Assembly: GCF_029870285.1 (NCBI RefSeq)
Contig: NZ_JACSYA010000020.1
Span: 1-64,000, forward strand
Direction: 5' to 3'
Source of the DNA: Delftia sp. PS-11
GTDB lineage: Bacteria > Pseudomonadota > Gammaproteobacteria > Burkholderiales > Burkholderiaceae_C
DNA: 64,000 bases
Numbering within the stretch: position 1 is the first letter of the stretch; every line of letters starts with the position of its first letter. The notes under the pieces are model-generated. The model had not been told where the DNA came from and did no database searches. It worked only from the letters and a program-made list of their open reading frames with translations. This document shows, piece after piece, positions 56,663 to 64,000 of this stretch. A program made the position numbers and the translations under genes.

Positions 56663-58421
56663 CGCTGCATGTAGCATCACCAAGCGGCTTCATCACCAGC
56701 TGTACCAGCGCGCCAATGGCCTGCAACTGCGCGCCCAGTCCAGGCGCTTTTGCATCAAAGGCTTCGTCCAGCGCTGCCGTGCCCACCGTGAAGCCGGCGG
56801 CGTGGCTGGCGGCCACGGCAGCGATGCGTTGTGCACGGTCAATGGAGCCGGCCACGATCACCGGCTTGTCCACGGCGGCGCAGACCCGCGCGATCAGATC
56901 CGGCACATCGCCCTGGAAGCGGTAGGCCAGCAAATCGATTCCATGCACGCCATCGAGTGCGGCAATGCGGCGGGCGCTGGCCACGATCTCCTCGGCCGGA
57001 CCCCGCAGCACGCTGGGATGGCCGCTGATCCTGCCTGCGAACGGGTAGTAGGCGATGCCGCTGCCCCGGATCACGGGCAGCACCGACTCGGGCCGTGTGC
57101 CGCCCATCAGCACATCCACACCCAGTGCGAGTGCCGCCCTGGCGGATGCCACCTCGCTGGCCTCGTCCAGGCTGGCGACTTCGAGGTAGGATCTGGCGCC
57201 GCCGTTGCGGATTGCGCGTGCCAGCACATGCAGCTGCTGCATCGGCAGACCGACATCCTTGAAGCCGATATGGCGCACCCCTGCCGCCAGCGCCTCGCTC
57301 AGCCGCTGGCGCGCATCAGCAATGGTGCGGTCATGCCGTGTCAGCATGAAAATGAATTCAGGCGGCTGGCGGGGTGCGGCGCCTGCGCATCCACCCGATG
57401 CCATGGCCGCAGCCTGGCGCAGTGCGCAGAGCAGGCTGCGGTGGTCGGCGCGGCCGCTGCCTGCGATATCGAAGGCTGTGCCATGGTCCACCGACGTGCG
57501 AACGAACGGCAGGCCCACGGTGATATTCACCCCCTGGTCCACGCCCAGGTACTTGACGGGAATCAGGCCCTGGTCATGGTACTGAGCGACCACCACATCG
57601 AAATCGCCGCGCCGCGCCCGCATGAACACGGTATCGCCAGGCCATGGGCCGCTGGCATCCAGGCCTTCGGCGCGCGCAGCGGCAATGGCCGGCGCAATGG
57701 CCTTGCGGTCCTCATTTCCGAACATGCCATTCTCGCCTGCATGCGGATTCAGGCCCGCCACGGCAATGCGGGGGGCGGCGATGCCGAAGGCCCGGCAGGC
57801 CTGGTGCGCCAGACGGATGGCACGCAACTCGTTGTCCAGCGTGACTGCGGCAATCGCCTGCTGCAGCGAGACATGGATGGAGACCAGCAGCACGCGCAGC
57901 ACATCGTTGGCGAGCAGCATGGCAAAGTCCCTGGTGCCTGTGCGTGCCGCCAGTATCTCGGTATGTCCTGGAAATGCAATGCCTGCGGCGCGCAGCGCGT
58001 TCTTGTGGATGGGTGCCGTCACGATGCCGGATACCTTGCCCGCCTGCGCCAGATCGATGGCCCGTTGAATGCAGGCATGGGCGGCTGCGCCGGCGCGTGC
58101 ATCCACGCGGCCCCAGGGCAGATCCGGCGGCAGCCCGCCGCCGGTCTGCAGCACCTGCAGCGTGCCGGGCAGTGCCTGGGCCTGTGCCGGCGTATCGATC
58201 ACCTCGATGCGGGGGCGCAGCTGCAGCACCCGTGCCGCTCGCTCCAGCCGGTCGGCATCGCCAATGACGGCAAAGGCAATGCCTGAGCGGTCAGTGTCCA
58301 TCGCCATCTTGACGATGATCTCGGGGCCGATGCCCAGAGGGTCACCCATGGTGACGGCCAGCGGTGCGGGCAAGGGGTGGTGCAGGTGGTGCATGGCAAG
58401 TGGGCTGCGGCCGGTGGCCAT
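56619..58421 (-). CDS. pdxA: PdxA-like dehydrogenase fused to a C-terminal barrel-like domain
   Basis: 600 residues; PdxA proteins are usually about 330. Residues 15-345 have the PdxA pattern: T-M-G-D-P-L-G-I-G-P-E-I, T-A-P-I-H-K near 135, F-P-G-H-T-E near 152, G-L-N-P-H-A-G-E near 224, Q-Y-H-D-Q-G and D-H-G-T-A-F-D-I-A-G. These are the metal and substrate residues of 4-phosphohydroxy-threonine-type dehydrogenases. The extra 250 residues (M-L-T-R-H-D-R-T, G-V-D-V-L-M-G-G-T-R, V-I-V-A-G-S-I-D near the end) look like a TIM-barrel. With no kinase or other pdx gene nearby, a catabolic sugar-acid role is as likely as vitamin B6 synthesis. An alternative start is at 58394. Confidence 0.88.
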   Translation of the reverse strand: MATGRSPLAMHHLHHPLPAPLAVTMGDPLGIGPEIIVKMAMDTDRSGIAFAVIGDADRLERAARVLQLRPRIEVIDTPAQAQALPGTLQVLQTGGGLPPDLPWGRVDARAGAAAHACIQRAIDLAQAGKVSGIVTAPIHKNALRAAGIAFPGHTEILAARTGTRDFAMLLANDVLRVLLVSIHVSLQQAIAAVTLDNELRAIRLAHQACRAFGIAAPRIAVAGLNPHAGENGMFGNEDRKAIAPAIAAARAEGLDASGPWPGDTVFMRARRGDFDVVVAQYHDQGLIPVKYLGVDQGVNITVGLPFVRTSVDHGTAFDIAGSGRADHRSLLCALRQAAAMASGGCAGAAPRQPPEFIFMLTRHDRTIADARQRLSEALAAGVRHIGFKDVGLPMQQLHVLARAIRNGGARSYLEVASLDEASEVASARAALALGVDVLMGGTRPESVLPVIRGSGIAYYPFAGRISGHPSVLRGPAEEIVASARRIAALDGVHGIDLLAYRFQGDVPDLIARVCAAVDKPVIVAGSIDRAQRIAAVAASHAAGFTVGTAALDEAFDAKAPGLGAQLQAIGALVQLVMKPLGDATCSVTPQQRLAAASPAA

Positions 58422-58526
58422 GGCCTGCAGGCCTGGCTCCGCTCCGTTGCGTAATAGTCAATCGGTGCAGGCACTTTGCATGAAATCATCTCGTGAAAAA
58501 ATCGAAATTCATGCAGCATTCAATTG

Positions 58527-59483
58527 ATGAAAACTCAATCGAATCTGCAGACTGGCACCGCGCTGCACATGCCTGCGCTGTCTGCCCTGCGTGCCTTCGA
58601 GGCCACGGTGCGCCACGGCAGTGTCTCGCGCGCTGCCCGCGAACTGAACCTGACCGATGGCGCGGTCAGCCGTGCCGTGCGCGATATGGAGCAGGCGCTG
58701 GGCTTTGCCCTGTTCACGCGCAGCAACCGTGCCGTCACTGCCACGCCTACGGCACGTGTCCTGGCCGACGAGGTCGCCCTGGCTCTGGAGCGGCTGCGTG
58801 CAGCGCTGGCTCATGCGCGGCAGGCAGGCGGGCCGGACCGTCCGCTGGTGCTGTCGTGCGAGCCCACATTTCTGATGCGCTGGCTGATTCCCCGCCTGGG
58901 GGCGCTGCAGCAGGCCGTCGGCGCGCGGCGCGAGCTGCGGCTGGTCTCGGCGGGAGGCAGCGTGCCGTTTGCGCGCGAAGGCATCGACCTGGCCATCCGG
59001 CGTGCAGATTTCGAGATCGGGCCGCAAGTGCTGGCCGAGCCTTTCCTGGCCGAGCGCGTGGGCCTGGTGTGCCGGCCGGAGCTGGCCAGCGCGCTCGGCA
59101 CCTGCGGCACCGTGAAAGGGGTTTTGCTGCATACGGCCTCGCGCCCAGCGGCCTGGCGCGACTGGGCCGGGCACAGCGGCACGCCTCTGCGCCCCGAGCG
59201 CGAACTGCGTTTCGATCACTTCTACCTGAGCCTGCAGGCCGCTCTTGCCGGTGCAGGCATCGCCATCGGGCCGCTGGCGCTGGTGGCCGATGACCTGGCC
59301 AGTGGCGTGCTGTGCGCGCCGCGCGGCTTTGTGGCCGACGGCACGCACTATGTGCTCATGGCGCCCAGGCCGTTGCAGGATGAGGAAAGCTTTGCCGCCG
59401 TGCTGCAGTGGCTGCGCTCGCATGCCGCTGCGATGGAGGAAAATTTTGTGCGTTTTTCTTTTGACCTGAAAAAATCGTATTAG
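58527..59483 (+). CDS. LysR-family transcriptional regulator (GcvA-like)
   Basis: 318 residues from the ATG at 58527. N-terminal helix-turn-helix A-F-E-A-T-V-R-H-G-S-V-S-R-A-A-R-E-L with the A-V-S-R-A-V-R recognition helix, then the effector domain (F-L-M-R-W-L-I-P-R-L, G-I-D-L-A-I-R). Divergent from the PdxA fusion gene with about 105 bp between them, so it probably controls that gene and itself. Confidence 0.93.
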   Translation: MKTQSNLQTGTALHMPALSALRAFEATVRHGSVSRAARELNLTDGAVSRAVRDMEQALGFALFTRSNRAVTATPTARVLADEVALALERLRAALAHARQAGGPDRPLVLSCEPTFLMRWLIPRLGALQQAVGARRELRLVSAGGSVPFAREGIDLAIRRADFEIGPQVLAEPFLAERVGLVCRPELASALGTCGTVKGVLLHTASRPAAWRDWAGHSGTPLRPERELRFDHFYLSLQAALAGAGIAIGPLALVADDLASGVLCAPRGFVADGTHYVLMAPRPLQDEESFAAVLQWLRSHAAAMEENFVRFSFDLKKSY

Positions 59484-59497
59484 AATTCAAGTCTTCT

Positions 59498-59574
59498 AGG
59501 GGAGTCGCCAAGTTGGTAAAGGCACCGGATTTTGATTCCGGCATGCGAGGGTTCGAGTCCTTCCTCCCCTGCCA
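59498..59574 (+). tRNA. tRNA-Gln (anticodon TTG)
   Basis: Acceptor AGGGGAG pairs with CTCCCCT, D-loop AGTTGGTAAAGGC, anticodon loop TTTTGAT with TTG, T-arm GGGTTCGAGTCC, and encoded CCA. Complete. Confidence 0.95.
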
Positions 59575-59582
59575 GATAAAAA

Positions 59583-59613
59583 AGCCCTGACAGCCATGCT
59601 GTCGGGGCTTTTT
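59583..59613 (+). terminator. Terminator after tRNA-Gln
   Basis: AGCCC-TGACAG and CTGTC-GGGGCT arms form a long stem followed by T5. Confidence 0.85.
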
Positions 59614-59616
59614 GCT

Positions 59617-60558
59617 TCATGCCATGGCTGCTTGCAGTGAAGCCCGGATGCCCTGGTCATAAGGGGTCTTGTGGATGGGCCCCAGCAGGTCCTGCAGCGC
59701 AGAGTCATCCAGGATCAGCGGGTCTGTCAGCAGATAGTGCATCTCGGCAAGTTCGCGCATGACGGGGTTGAACAGGCCGGCCAGACGCAGCAGGGGTTTG
59801 CCTGCAACGCGCAGCTTCAGCGCCCTGCCGGTCTGCCGTTCGATTTCCGACACAACGCCGCGCTGGGTGATGGTGCCTGCGCCAGCCAGATGCCATGCCC
59901 TGCCAAAGGCTGCAGGCGTATCGATGAGGCGTGCCAGCACGGGGCCGGCATCGGGTACGAAGATGAATTCATGTGGCCTGTCGATAGGGCCGATCAGGTC
60001 TGCCTTCGTCCCGTGGGCGGCGGCTTCGAAGGCGCGGTGCAGCAGGCTGTTGCGCACGCCGGGGCCATAAAAATCCGGAAGGCGCAGCACGGCGGCTTCG
60101 ATGTGGCCCCGGGCATGTGCTTGCAGCACAAGGTCTTCCTGTGCCTTGCGCATGCGGCCTTTGAAGGTGTGTGGCTCGCGCGGATGGCTCTCCTTGACGG
60201 GGCTGGTGCGCGCATGGCCATAGGGGTAGACGGTGCCAATCAGCACGATGCGGCGCACGCCTGCAGCGATCGCTCCATCCAGAGTCTTTTGCATCAGCTC
60301 CGGGTGCAGCCCGAACTGCCAGTAGTTCACGCCTACCATGTAAACCAGCGTATCCACGCCACGGGCGGCGGCCTGTATGGATTGCGGATTGTCCGGGTTC
60401 CAGGTGGCGATTTCTGCCAGCGGGCTGCTGCCGAAAGTCTGGTGCAGGCTGGCTTCGCTGCGGCCAACCACGCGATAGGGCCGGCCCTGGCGGTCGAGGG
60501 TGGCGGCCAGGCTCTGGCCGATGGCGCCTGTGGCGCCGAAGAGTGCGATCGATGTCAT
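59617..60558 (-). CDS. NAD(P)-dependent epimerase/dehydratase-like oxidoreductase
   Basis: 313 residues. N-terminal Rossmann motif G-A-T-G-A-I-G-Q, then D-T-L-V-Y-M-V-G and R-R-I-V-L-I-G-T-V-Y-P-Y-G. An atypical SDR pattern follows, and a C-terminal substrate domain (F-I-F-V-P-D-A-G-P, W-H-L-A-G-A-G). Substrate unknown. Divergent from a LysR regulator, which likely controls it. Confidence 0.88.
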   Translation of the reverse strand: MTSIALFGATGAIGQSLAATLDRQGRPYRVVGRSEASLHQTFGSSPLAEIATWNPDNPQSIQAAARGVDTLVYMVGVNYWQFGLHPELMQKTLDGAIAAGVRRIVLIGTVYPYGHARTSPVKESHPREPHTFKGRMRKAQEDLVLQAHARGHIEAAVLRLPDFYGPGVRNSLLHRAFEAAAHGTKADLIGPIDRPHEFIFVPDAGPVLARLIDTPAAFGRAWHLAGAGTITQRGVVSEIERQTGRALKLRVAGKPLLRLAGLFNPVMRELAEMHYLLTDPLILDDSALQDLLGPIHKTPYDQGIRASLQAAMA

Positions 60559-60657
60559 GCAGGGTCCTGTTGTTGCAGAGCCAGTGTCCGGATTCGATGG
60601 GAAAAAGAAAATTGCCTAGAATCTTCTGGTGTCCATGCATAAATGAATGGATAGGTC

Positions 60658-61551
60658 ATGCCTGAGCCTCACTGGGAGTGGTACCGCAGCTTTTTGCAGG
60701 TGCTGGAGTCGGGGTCGCTGTCGGCGGCTGGCCGGGCCATGGGATTGGCCCAGCCGACCGTGGGCCGGCACATCGATGGGCTGGAGGCGGCGCTGGGCCT
60801 GCAGCTGTTCACACGATCGTCCGATGGTTTTGCGCCCACAGAGGCTGCGCATGAATTGCATCCCTACGCCGCCAGCATGGCTGCGACGGCTGCAGCCATG
60901 CGCCGCGTGGCCGACAGCCATGGCGCGGGGGTGCGTGGCACGGTGCGGCTGACGGCCAGCGAGGTGGTGGGGGTGGAGGTGCTGCCGCCGGTTCTGGCGC
61001 AATTGCGGGCCACTCACCCTGAACTGCGCATCGAGCTGGTGCTGTCGAACGCGGTGGATGATCTGCTGCGCCGCGAGGCGGACGTGGCCGTGCGCATGTT
61101 CCGTCCGCAGCAGGAGGCACTGGTTGCACGCCATGTCGCAGACATTGCACTGGGGCTGTATGCCCATGAGCGTTATCTTGCCGTGCATGGCATGCCGCAA
61201 TCGCCCGAAGAGCTGGCCATGCATTCGCTGATCGGATTCGACCGCGAAAATGCCTTCATCCGAAAAATGCAGCAGCAGTTTCCCATGGTCACGCGCGAGG
61301 CCATGGCTTTTCGCTCTGACAGCGATCTGGCCCAGCTGGCAGCCATCCGCGCGGGCTTTGGCATCGGGGTCTGCCAGTCGGCACTGGCAACCAGAACCTC
61401 AGGACTGGTGCGGGTGCTGCCCCAGGCGTTTTCCCTGAAGCTGGATACATGGGTGGCCATGCACGAGGATTTGCGCAAAAGCGAGCGCTGTGCCGTGGTC
61501 TTCAAGGCGGTTGCCCAGGGGCTGGCGGCTCATGCGACAAGCCAGCCATAG
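60658..61551 (+). CDS. LysR-family transcriptional regulator
   Basis: 297 residues. Helix-turn-helix L-E-S-G-S-L-S-A-A-G-R-A-M-G-L-A-Q-P-T-V-G-R-H-I near 17-40, then the effector-binding domain (V-R-L-T-A-S-E-V-V-G, F-R-S-D-S-D-L-A-Q). Divergent from the oxidoreductase gene with 99 bp between. Confidence 0.93.
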   Translation: MPEPHWEWYRSFLQVLESGSLSAAGRAMGLAQPTVGRHIDGLEAALGLQLFTRSSDGFAPTEAAHELHPYAASMAATAAAMRRVADSHGAGVRGTVRLTASEVVGVEVLPPVLAQLRATHPELRIELVLSNAVDDLLRREADVAVRMFRPQQEALVARHVADIALGLYAHERYLAVHGMPQSPEELAMHSLIGFDRENAFIRKMQQQFPMVTREAMAFRSDSDLAQLAAIRAGFGIGVCQSALATRTSGLVRVLPQAFSLKLDTWVAMHEDLRKSERCAVVFKAVAQGLAAHATSQP

Positions 61552-61603
61552 GCGGTCGTCCGATACATCGAGGAATTTTTTATCAAGGCTCCAATTTATG
61601 CGC

Positions 61604-61609
61604 TACAAT
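61604..61609 (+). promoter_or_regulatory. -10 element of the first tRNA-Arg
   Basis: TACAAT located 10 bp before the tRNA 5' end; the -35 element is not clear. Confidence 0.5.
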
Positions 61610-61619
61610 AGCGTTCTTG

Positions 61620-61696
61620 GCGGCTGTAGCTCAGCTGGATAGAGTACTTGGCTACGAACCAAGGGGTCGTGGGTTCGATTCCTGCCAGCCGCACCA
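61620..61696 (+). tRNA. tRNA-Arg (anticodon ACG), copy 1
   Basis: Acceptor GCGGCTG / CAGCCGC with A-CCA, D-arm AGCTCAGCTGGATAGAG, anticodon loop CTACGAA (ACG), T-arm GGGTTCGATTCC. Complete. Confidence 0.95.
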
Positions 61697-61704
61697 AAAC
61701 GACA

Positions 61705-61736
61705 AGCCTCAGAATCGCAAGATTCTGGGGCTTTTT
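61705..61736 (+). terminator. Terminator of tRNA-Arg copy 1
   Basis: AGCCTCAGAATC and GATTCTGGGGCT form a 12-bp stem with a GCAA tetraloop and T5. Confidence 0.92.
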
Positions 61737-61824
61737 CGTATCTGGAATGTGCGCCCGTGATCGGGGCGTTTTTGGATTTTTTGGAAAATTTCTGGATTTT
61801 TCCTTTTGCGTTCAAAAAACTCCT

Positions 61825-61830
61825 TATAAT
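61825..61830 (+). promoter_or_regulatory. -10 element of the second tRNA-Arg
   Basis: Consensus TATAAT, 10 bp before the tRNA 5' end, with T-rich upstream sequence. Confidence 0.65.
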
Positions 61831-61840
61831 TTGAGTCTTG

Positions 61841-61917
61841 GCGGCTGTAGCTCAGCTGGATAGAGTACTTGGCTACGAACCAAGGGGTCGTGGGTTCGAT
61901 TCCTGCCAGCCGCACCA
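61841..61917 (+). tRNA. tRNA-Arg (anticodon ACG), copy 2
   Basis: Identical in sequence to copy 1, including the following bases into its terminator. Each copy has its own promoter and terminator. Confidence 0.95.
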
Positions 61918-61925
61918 AAACGACA

Positions 61926-61957
61926 AGCCTCAGAATCGCAAGGTTCTGAGGCTTTTT
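61926..61957 (+). terminator. Terminator of tRNA-Arg copy 2
   Basis: AGCCTCAGAA and TTCTGAGGCT arms, closely similar to the terminator of copy 1 with compensating changes, and T5. Confidence 0.92.
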
Positions 61958-62002
61958 CGTTTTGACGCAATGGCCTTCCGATCTGTGTGAAGATCGGCGC
62001 CC

Positions 62003-62566
62003 ATGAGCAAGGCTTTCACCAAGGAATCAGAAGGCGACGACGAAGACGAAGTCGGCCTGCCGCCGCTGCCTGCGGGCGGCAAGAACTACATGACCCCGCA
62101 GGGCTTCGCGCGCCTGAAGGCGGAGCTGCTGGATCTCATCGACAACGAGCGCCCGCGCATCGTGGAGATCGTGCACTGGGCCGCAAGCAATGGCGACCGC
62201 TCCGAGAATGGCGACTATCTGTATGGCAAGAAGCGCCTGCGAGAGATTGACCGGCGCATCCGCTTCCTGACCAAGCGCCTGGAGATTGCCGAGGTGGTCG
62301 ACCCCTCGGTGCATGCGGGCAGCGAGCAGGTCTATTTCGGCGCCACCGTGACCTACGCCGACGACATGGGCGACGAGCGCACCATCACCATCATGGGCAT
62401 TGACGAGGCTGACAGCGCGCGTGGCCAGGTCAGCTGGATTGCGCCGGTATCGCGCGCGTTGCTCAAGGCCCGCGTGGGCGATGAGGTGGCATTGCCCACG
62501 CCAGCCGGCGTGCGCATGCTGGAAATTCTGGAGGTGCGCTATCCAGAGCCTGGCTCCGTGACGTAG
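62003..62566 (+). CDS. greB: Transcription elongation factor GreB
   Basis: 187 residues. After an acidic N-terminal extension it has N-Y-M-T-P-Q-G-F-A-R-L-K-A-E-L, W-A-A-S-N-G-D-R-S-E-N-G-D-Y and Y-G-K-K-R-L-R-E-I-D-R-R-I-R-F-L-T-K-R-L (GreB-type coiled-coil tip), then the C-terminal FKBP-like domain (F-G-A-T-V-T-Y, I-M-G-I-D-E-A). It stimulates transcript cleavage in backtracked RNA polymerase. The acidic extension (E-G-D-D-E-D-E) is longer than in E. coli. Confidence 0.95.
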   Translation: MSKAFTKESEGDDEDEVGLPPLPAGGKNYMTPQGFARLKAELLDLIDNERPRIVEIVHWAASNGDRSENGDYLYGKKRLREIDRRIRFLTKRLEIAEVVDPSVHAGSEQVYFGATVTYADDMGDERTITIMGIDEADSARGQVSWIAPVSRALLKARVGDEVALPTPAGVRMLEILEVRYPEPGSVT

Positions 62567-62570
62567 GCCG

Positions 62571-63884
62571 TCAGGGCAGAGCCTGCAGCTTTTGCAGCAG
62601 CTCCAGGGTCGGGTAGCCATCGGCCACGGTGCCCTGGCTTTGCTGGAACTGGCGCAGGCCAGCGCGCGTGGCCGGCCCCAGCGCGCCATCGACGGTGCCT
62701 GCCGCAAAGCCGCGCTGGTTCAGGGCCGCCTGCATGGCGCGCACCTGCTCGCGCGACAGCGGAGCCAGATCGCGCGGCCAGGCTGTGCGCACGCCGCTGC
62801 CGCCCGCCAGCTGCTGTGACAGCAGACCCACGGCCAGTGCGTAGTTGACAGAATTGTTGTAGCGCAGGATGGCGCGGAAGTTGGCGCCCACCATGAAGGC
62901 CGGCCCCCGTGCGCCAGCCGGTGCAATCACGCTGGCGCCGGCCATGCGTGGCAGTGGCGAGCCATCGGCGGCCTGCACGCCTTCGGCGGCCCATTGGGTG
63001 CTGTCCTGGCGCAGGCTGGTTTCGGCGCGCGCATGGTCGAATCCTGCGGGCAGGCGCACTTCCACGCCCCAGGGTTCGGTGGCTGTCCAGCCTGAATGGG
63101 ACAGGTAGTTGGCGGTGGAGGCGGTCACGTCCGCCAGGCTGCCCCAGATGTCGCGCCGTCCGTCGCCGTCGGCATCGACTGCATAGTCCAGGAAGACCGA
63201 GGGCAGGAACTGGGTGTGGCCCATGGCGCCAGCCCAGGAGCCGATCAGATGCGCTGCATCGATGTCGCCATTGGCAATGATGCGCAGCGCGGCCAGCAGT
63301 TCCTTGCGGGCCCAGGCTTCGCGGCGCCCGTCAAATCCCAGAGTGGCCAGCGCATCCACGGTGGAGAAATTGCCGAAATTGCTGCCATAGTTGCTCTCCA
63401 TGCCCCAGATGGCTGCAATCACCTCGGCCGGCACGCCATGGCGCCGGCTGGCGGACTGCAGCGGCGCAGCTGCCTCGCGCAGCTTGGCCCGGCCCTGGGC
63501 GATGCGCTGGGCCGAGACAGCGCCATCCAGGTATTGCCAGGGTGTGCGCGTGAATTCAGGCTGTGCGCGGTCCAGGCGCACGATCTGCGGCTGCAGCCGG
63601 GCGGCATCCATTGCGGAATGGACCGTCGCAGGCGGCAGGCCTGCGGCCAGCGCTTCACGGATGAAGTCCTGTTTCCAGGCGTTGAAGCGGGCAGCCTGCT
63701 CTGGTGTTTCGGCAGGGGCGGCAGGCGACGCTGCCGGGGAGGCAGGCTGCGCAGCGTCGGCGCCGGAGGCTGGCGGCCGTGAGGCGCAGCCTGCGAGCAG
63801 GGCGCAGGCCAGCAAGGCTGCAAGTCCGGCATGGCGGGGCTGCAATCCGGTCGGTCGTTGGGCGGTGGCATGGTCAAAAGGCAT
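62571..63884 (-). CDS. mltB: MltB-type lytic murein transglycosylase lipoprotein
   Basis: 437 residues from the ATG at 63884; a start at 63959 would add 25 residues before the signal peptide. The signal ends in the lipobox L-A-G-C. An A/P-rich linker follows, then the SLT_2 domain with G-M-E-S-N-Y-G (catalytic Glu), F-N-F/S-type G-N-F-S-T-V-D-A-L-A-T-L-G-F, and G-A-M-G-H-T-Q-F-L-P-S. The C-terminal 65 residues form a peptidoglycan-binding domain (A-L-N-Q-R-G-F and D-G-A-L-G-P-A-T). It cleaves peptidoglycan with formation of anhydro-muramic acid. Convergent with greB, 4 bp apart. Confidence 0.93.
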   Translation of the reverse strand: MPFDHATAQRPTGLQPRHAGLAALLACALLAGCASRPPASGADAAQPASPAASPAAPAETPEQAARFNAWKQDFIREALAAGLPPATVHSAMDAARLQPQIVRLDRAQPEFTRTPWQYLDGAVSAQRIAQGRAKLREAAAPLQSASRRHGVPAEVIAAIWGMESNYGSNFGNFSTVDALATLGFDGRREAWARKELLAALRIIANGDIDAAHLIGSWAGAMGHTQFLPSVFLDYAVDADGDGRRDIWGSLADVTASTANYLSHSGWTATEPWGVEVRLPAGFDHARAETSLRQDSTQWAAEGVQAADGSPLPRMAGASVIAPAGARGPAFMVGANFRAILRYNNSVNYALAVGLLSQQLAGGSGVRTAWPRDLAPLSREQVRAMQAALNQRGFAAGTVDGALGPATRAGLRQFQQSQGTVADGYPTLELLQKLQALP

Positions 63885-63957
63885 GCCGGCATTGTCGCCT
63901 GCGCTGCAGCAGGCCCGTTGCAACACGATACGGCTGCTGGCGCTATGCTGTGCAGCC

Positions 63958-64000
63958 ATGAATGCCCCAGCCCCGCACCCGCAAGCCGTCGATGATTCCG
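63958..64000 (+). CDS. Start of a gene cut by the right window edge
   Basis: ATG at 63958 opens M-N-A-P-A-P-H-P-Q-A-V-D-D-S and continues past the edge. Divergent from the transglycosylase. Product not identifiable. Confidence 0.4.
   Translation, partial: MNAPAPHPQAVDDS

Noticed and set aside
56475..58286. 603-codon plus-strand open frame opposite the PdxA fusion
   Set aside because: The minus strand has all PdxA metal and substrate motifs; the plus frame has no family signature.

Overview
The window looks like a chromosomal segment of a GC-rich betaproteobacterium, most likely of the Comamonadaceae. This rests on the style of the chemotaxis, GreB, MltB and LysR proteins, tRNA genes with encoded CCA, and generally high GC; no ribosomal RNA or other definitive taxonomic marker is present. 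It falls into two parts: a prophage (about 1 to 39732, left end outside the window) and host chromosome (39733 to 64000).

Prophage. It is lambda-like in plan, with an HK97-type head and a long siphovirus tail. From 5414 leftward runs an early operon under a candidate promoter pL: small unknown genes, rdgC, a ParB-like protein, an H-NS-like protein and a phage C5 DNA methyltransferase cut by the window edge. The immunity region (5406 to 7204) has a self-cleaving CI-like repressor, an AT-rich gene of unknown function behind it, and a divergent Cro-like gene. Rightward come a CII-like activator, an O-like initiator with iterons inside its gene, a DnaB-type helicase, NinG, a Q-like zinc protein, and a promoter-terminator pair resembling lambda pR'-tR'. 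The late genes follow: Com-like regulator, HNH nuclease, terminase, protease, capsid, portal, connectors, tail tube, tail chaperone with a clear -1 frameshift site, a 2058-residue tape measure, a glycine-rich tail fibre, holin-like membrane proteins, endolysin and Rz/Rz1. Accessory genes are inserted at several points, one of them between 41-bp direct repeats derived from the end of Rz1. A hicAB module lies near the right end, and the 3' half of a tRNA-Ser gene marks attR at 39675 to 39732.

Host region. After a small cysteine-rich gene and an AT-rich promoter region with a perfect FNR/Anr-type palindrome, 18 closely spaced genes (40489 to 56662) combine a complete chemosensory set (soluble two-tip MCP, triple-domain CheW, CheB, HEAT protein, CheR, CheY, CheA, small STAS-like protein, CheY, membrane MCP) with a stressosome/partner-switching set (histidine kinase with an RsbU-type N-terminus, response regulator, RsbR, RsbS, two RsbT-like ATPases, RsbX-like phosphatase) and end in a ParA ATPase. 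I infer that RsbT released from the RsbR/RsbS complex binds the RsbU-like domain of the kinase, so that stressosome output feeds a phosphorelay next to the chemotaxis proteins. This is the most interesting system in the window.

The rest is ordinary chromosome: a PdxA-like dehydrogenase fused to a second domain with a divergent LysR regulator, tRNA-Gln, an SDR-type oxidoreductase with a divergent LysR regulator, two identical tRNA-Arg(ACG) genes, greB, an MltB-type transglycosylase and the first codons of one further gene.
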